Part shown: piece by piece, positions 61,310 through 64,000 of the stretch
How positions within the stretch are numbered: the first letter of the stretch is position 1
How the letters are laid out: each line of letters opens with the position of its first letter
Assembly (NCBI GenBank): GCA_028023455.1
Contig: JAQFVV010000316.1
Location: 975,412-1,039,411 of the forward strand
Direction: 5' to 3'
DNA length: 64,000 bases
Source of the DNA: Epiperipatus broadwayi
Lineage: Eukaryota > Onychophora > Udeonychophora > Euonychophora > Peripatidae
Translations under genes and position numbers: made by a program
The notes under the pieces: model-generated
Seen by the model: only the letters and a program-made list of their open reading frames with translations
What the model was told of the DNA's origin: nothing
Database searches by the model: none

Positions 61310-61318
<9 letters not shown>
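60396..61318. other. Unassigned AT-rich sequence
   Basis: No feature recognised; CA and TA microsatellites at 61300-61340. Confidence 0.5.
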
Positions 61319-61340
<22 letters not shown>

Positions 61341-61429
61341 GCCTGCTAATAAGCTCTAAACAAGCTTATTTTTTAATGATAAATGCTACAAGAGAAAGTA
61401 CCCAAAGCCTTTATCCATCACGGTCCCCC

Positions 61430-61472
61430 ATTCCCAGACTGGTTTTGAGATATGGCTCTCTGCAGTGAGGAA
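61430..61472 (-). ncRNA. Decayed hammerhead motif (family B, unit 1)
   Basis: Minus strand CTGCAGA (61465 to 61459; A6 to C), GAGC/TCTC stem II around CATA, AAAA instead of GAAA, and GTC at 61440-61438 followed by TGGGAA. Two invariant positions are lost. Confidence 0.5.
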
Positions 61473-61800
61473 CTAGGACATTAGATTCAAAATATTAACT
61501 CAAGCCAAACATTTATATAATTTTTAAATATTAATAAAAAGATCTAAACCTTCAGACACCTATATGTCTTCAAATTAAGCTCTTTAACTAATGAAACTAT
61601 ATGGGCTTGAACTAAATTCAGTGATCCCATGTATTAGTAGGCTTAAATTCAGTCACATGTCACATGACCTATATAGCTTGCATTACCAATATGTAATACA
61701 TAAAGAACCTGCTAATAGCTCTAAACAAGCTTATTTATTATTTTTTAATGATAAATGCTACAAGAGAAAGTGCCCAAAGCCTTTATCTATGATGGGTCCC

Positions 61801-61845
61801 ATCCACAGACCAGTTTCGAGCTATGGATCTCTTCAGTGAAAAGCT
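61801..61845 (-). ncRNA. Hammerhead ribozyme candidate (family B, unit 2)
   Basis: Minus strand: core CTGAAGA (61836 to 61830; position 7 free), stem II GATC/GCTC around CATA with one mismatch, GAAAC (61817 to 61813), TG, cleavage triplet GTC ending at 61808, then TGTGGA, which pairs weakly with TTTTCA upstream of the core. Invariant core bases are intact, but stem I is poor. Confidence 0.5.
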
Positions 61846-62127
61846 AGGGTTTTTGTATATTACATATTGGTAAAGCAAGTTATATAGGTCATCTGACATG
61901 TGACTGAATTTTAATAATATTATAATTTTGCTATTATGGCTATATTAAATTGCTAAGCCTACTAATATGTGGGACCACTCGAATTTAGTTCAGGTCCATA
62001 TAGTTTCTTTAGTTAAAGAGCTAAATTTAAGACATGTAGGTGTCTGAAGATTTAAATCTTTTTTCTTAATATTTCGGAATTAGATAAATGCTTGGCTTAA
62101 GTTAGTCTTTTTGAATCCAATGTCCTA

Positions 62128-62172
62128 GCTCCTCACTGAAGAGAGACATAGCTTGAACCTGTCTGGAGATGG
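62128..62172 (+). ncRNA. Decayed hammerhead motif (family B, inverted unit)
   Basis: TCCTCA, CTGAAGA (62136-62142), GAGACATAGCTT, GAACC (A15.1 lost), GTC (62161-62163), TGGAGA. Stem I is preserved better than in unit 2 but the GAAA box is broken. Confidence 0.5.
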
Positions 62173-62325
62173 TGACCATCATAGATAAAGGCTTTAGGTA
62201 CTTTCTCTTGTAGCATTTATCATTAAAAATAATAAATAAGCTTGTTTAGAGCTATTAGAAGATTCTTTATATATTACATATTGGTAATGAAAGCTCTATA
62301 GGTCATGTGACTTAATTTATATATA

Positions 62326-62899
62326 TATATATAGTAATGATATATATATATAGTAATGATTTTAATAAATTGACAAATAATTTTAAGCTTACAAATATGT
62401 AATATTAAGAATAAAATCCTACTTCCGAAAATTACTAAGCCAGCTTAAAAGTGATAATCCCAAAGAATCAGTTAAAAAGAGCTATAAATGATATCCACCT
62501 TTGTTATGCCAAAACAAATTTATGGTGTCAGATAAGAATCATCTTTGTTTAAATAATTCATTGGGAATCTTGGTTATAAATTGTTTTGGTTATATTAAAA
62601 CTTGGTAATTTCATGAAATAAATAAATAAAAATCAGATGTATATCTAGTTATATATTAATTATATAATAAACCTAATAATGCTTAAGCCTAGATAGGTAT
62701 TCAATGTAAATCACATAATAACAACCCAAGTTTATCAATACCTGTTGACAAGACAACTTTATTAAATAAAAGTGGTTGCATTGAAATAATATTAAAGATT
62801 TCTAGTGTTGATAATTCTTGCTGATTATCATGTGATTTGTGTTCATGAACCATCTACATTTGTGCAAATTTAGGTATTTTATCTAAATCATAAATTTAT
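62326..62899. other. Unassigned AT-rich sequence
   Basis: No feature recognised apart from TA runs. Confidence 0.45.
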
Positions 62900-63056
62900 A
62901 TATATATATGATCAACAGATGGTGTTTTACCAAAAACACCGATCAAAGCGTGTTTGTTTACATAAATGTCAGAGTAAAACAAAACAAGTTATAAATTTTG
63001 TAACTTGCTCTTAGCTTGCATTTTATGATCACTAGATGGATCTTTACCAATAGCTC
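62900..63056 (-). mobile_element. Family C fragments in tandem
   Basis: The arm-like ATGATCAACAGATGG...GTTTGTTTACATAAATG (62900-62970) is followed by the family C tail and arm 'ataaattttgtaacttgct' through GATCACTAGATGGATC...TTACCAATAGC (62990-63054), matching 2863-2950. It ends abruptly at the LINE. Confidence 0.55.
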
Positions 63057-64000
63057 TTATGTTGAGGACATGTGCAAGTGTGGGTAAAGAGATGGGGATT
63101 AAATTTAATGAAGAAAAATCAAATATAATGGTGGTTAATAGTGGGGAAAGAGAAAATGTAGAATTTTCATTGAGGAATATAAAGTTAAGTGTGGTGGATA
63201 GATATAGGTATTTGGGAATCATCTTATGTAATCAGAAAAATTGCTTGGATGAATGGGAGAAAAAATTGGGTAAATGAAGCAAAGAAAAGAAAGGGTTTGG
63301 TATAGAAACTAACAGTATTTTCATATAATAAATATGATGTAGCCAGAATTGTATGGGAGTTGCAGTAGCAGGGTTAACATATGGTAATAATGCATTATGT
63401 GTTAGTAAAAGGGTTTTAGATTATTTAGAGAGAGTACAAAGGAAAGTAAGAAGACATGCCTTAAATGCAGAGATGTGTACAGCAAAGGAGGCAATTCAAA
63501 AAGAAATTATTATAGACATATTTTAAGATAAGAATGGGTGCTAAGTTATGTTCTTTTTTTTAATATTAGGTTAAAAGTAGATAGAGTTCATTAGTAAAAG
63601 ACTGAATAAAATCAATTTTATGTTTAAAAATATTATTAGAGAGTTTATGGATTTATTTCTATCAGGATATAATTATGGAATTGTTTTAATATTAATTAAT
63701 AATTTAGTAGATTAAGTCTAATTTGTTAGAGCCTTTGATTGATTTGGTTGAGAACAAATTATTCTATTAAGAAACTTAATAGAGAGCTTTGAAAAATGAA
63801 TGATATATCAATAAAATATATAACATGACAAATCAATTTGTGCAGAAAAAGAGGTATTTGAGAATATAGAAAACCCTCCATTTTATTGAATAATTAATAA
63901 GAATTTTCTAACTGATTTTAAAAACACTAGAGGCAGGAATCAAAATTGTAACAATGGACATGAAAATTTGGTACAATAAAAAAGATAATATGTGCCATTA
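63056..64000 (+). pseudogene. LINE reverse transcriptase C-terminal relic, runs off the edge
   Basis: The open segment 63059-63277 reads 'KEMGIKFNEEKSNIMVVNSG' and 'VVDRYRYLGIIL', the G-x-K-x-N-x-x-K-S-x post-catalytic block and Y-x-Y-L-G-x-x-L thumb motif of LINE reverse transcriptases. After a frameshift come 'VAVAGLTYGNNALCVSKRVL' and 'LERVQRKVRRHALNA', also typical of the connector. 'ISKRLNKINFMFKNIIREFM' and 'NTRGRNQNC' suggest it continues to the right edge. Several stops occur. It is a different LINE family from the RTE copies. The minus ORF at 62989-63222 is a shadow. Confidence 0.65.

Larger units (their letters stand above)
61340..62325 (+). mobile_element. Family B hammerhead foldback with tandem and inverted units
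   Basis: Two units in minus orientation lie in tandem (61340 to about 61705, and a partial one at 61706-61855), followed by a plus-oriented copy (about 61856-62290) and a right tail with GGTCATGTGACTTAATTTA. Shared blocks include 'aatgataaatgctacaagag' and 'caaagcctttat'. Hammerhead motifs occur at 61430-61470, 61801-61845 and 62128-62170. The two minus-strand cleavage sites are 370 bases apart, defining a monomer. The short ORF at 61591-61839 is incidental. Confidence 0.75.

Overview
The window looks like a piece of a strongly AT-rich eukaryotic nuclear genome, most likely an invertebrate animal. This rests on RTE-type and other LINE reverse-transcriptase remnants, a Penelope-like element with a GIY-YIG domain, short tRNA-derived SINEs, a gag-bearing LTR retrotransposon, pogo-like and possible mariner-like transposase relics, very long TA and ATCT microsatellites, and the absence of any compact operon-like gene layout. 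The species cannot be named from sequence alone. I find no convincing intact host protein-coding gene. Nearly everything recognisable is mobile-element sequence, much of it nested.

Layout. 0-5.2 kb: an open reading frame running off the left edge (LINE-like C-terminus), a pogo/Tigger transposase relic, a foldback element, and a Penelope 3' remnant carrying two SINEs. 5.4-13.1 kb: a dense cluster of palindromic foldback elements (5.5, 7.1, 9.4, 10.7 and 12.5 kb), one inserted in a LINE reverse transcriptase with a 15-bp target duplication. 13.4-16 kb: an RTE LINE relic and a palindromic Penelope 3' end. 16.7-23.3 kb: a diverged repeat pair and a promoter-like segment. 23.3-27.8 kb: little recognisable. 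27.9-36.7 kb: LINE, SINE, possible mariner and RTE relics, with foldbacks inserted in them. 36.7-46.7 kb: AT-rich sequence and a (ATCT)n array of about 945 bp. 46.7-53 kb: a broken coiled-coil gag-like ORF, a possible LTR, CpG-bearing segments and a small MITE-like element. 54.2-59.0 kb: an LTR retrotransposon on the minus strand with both LTRs, primer-binding site, polypurine tract and gag but no pol. 60-62.3 kb: two more foldbacks. 63.06 kb to the right edge: another LINE.

Main observation. The foldback elements form at least four sequence families (called A-D here), and each carries a match to the type I hammerhead self-cleaving ribozyme core: a C-T-G-A-N-G-A box, a short stem II, GAAA, a very short stem III ending in GTC or GTA/ATA, and a downstream strand that pairs back as stem I. 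Several cores are intact. Stem III is only 2-3 bp and is self-complementary in families A and C, which would suit a double (dimeric) hammerhead. Where the ends can be seen, the elements share one plan: an inverted 5' segment, a sense segment with the ribozyme, a unique tail on one side only, and a 13-18 bp target-site duplication. The coding Penelope 3' end at 15.0-15.9 kb has the same inverted-plus-tail plan. The inference is a population of ribozyme-bearing, non-autonomous, Penelope/retrozyme-like retroelements in head-to-head form. All calls were made by eye. Ribozyme activity, families and mobilising partner need covariance-model and genome-wide searches.
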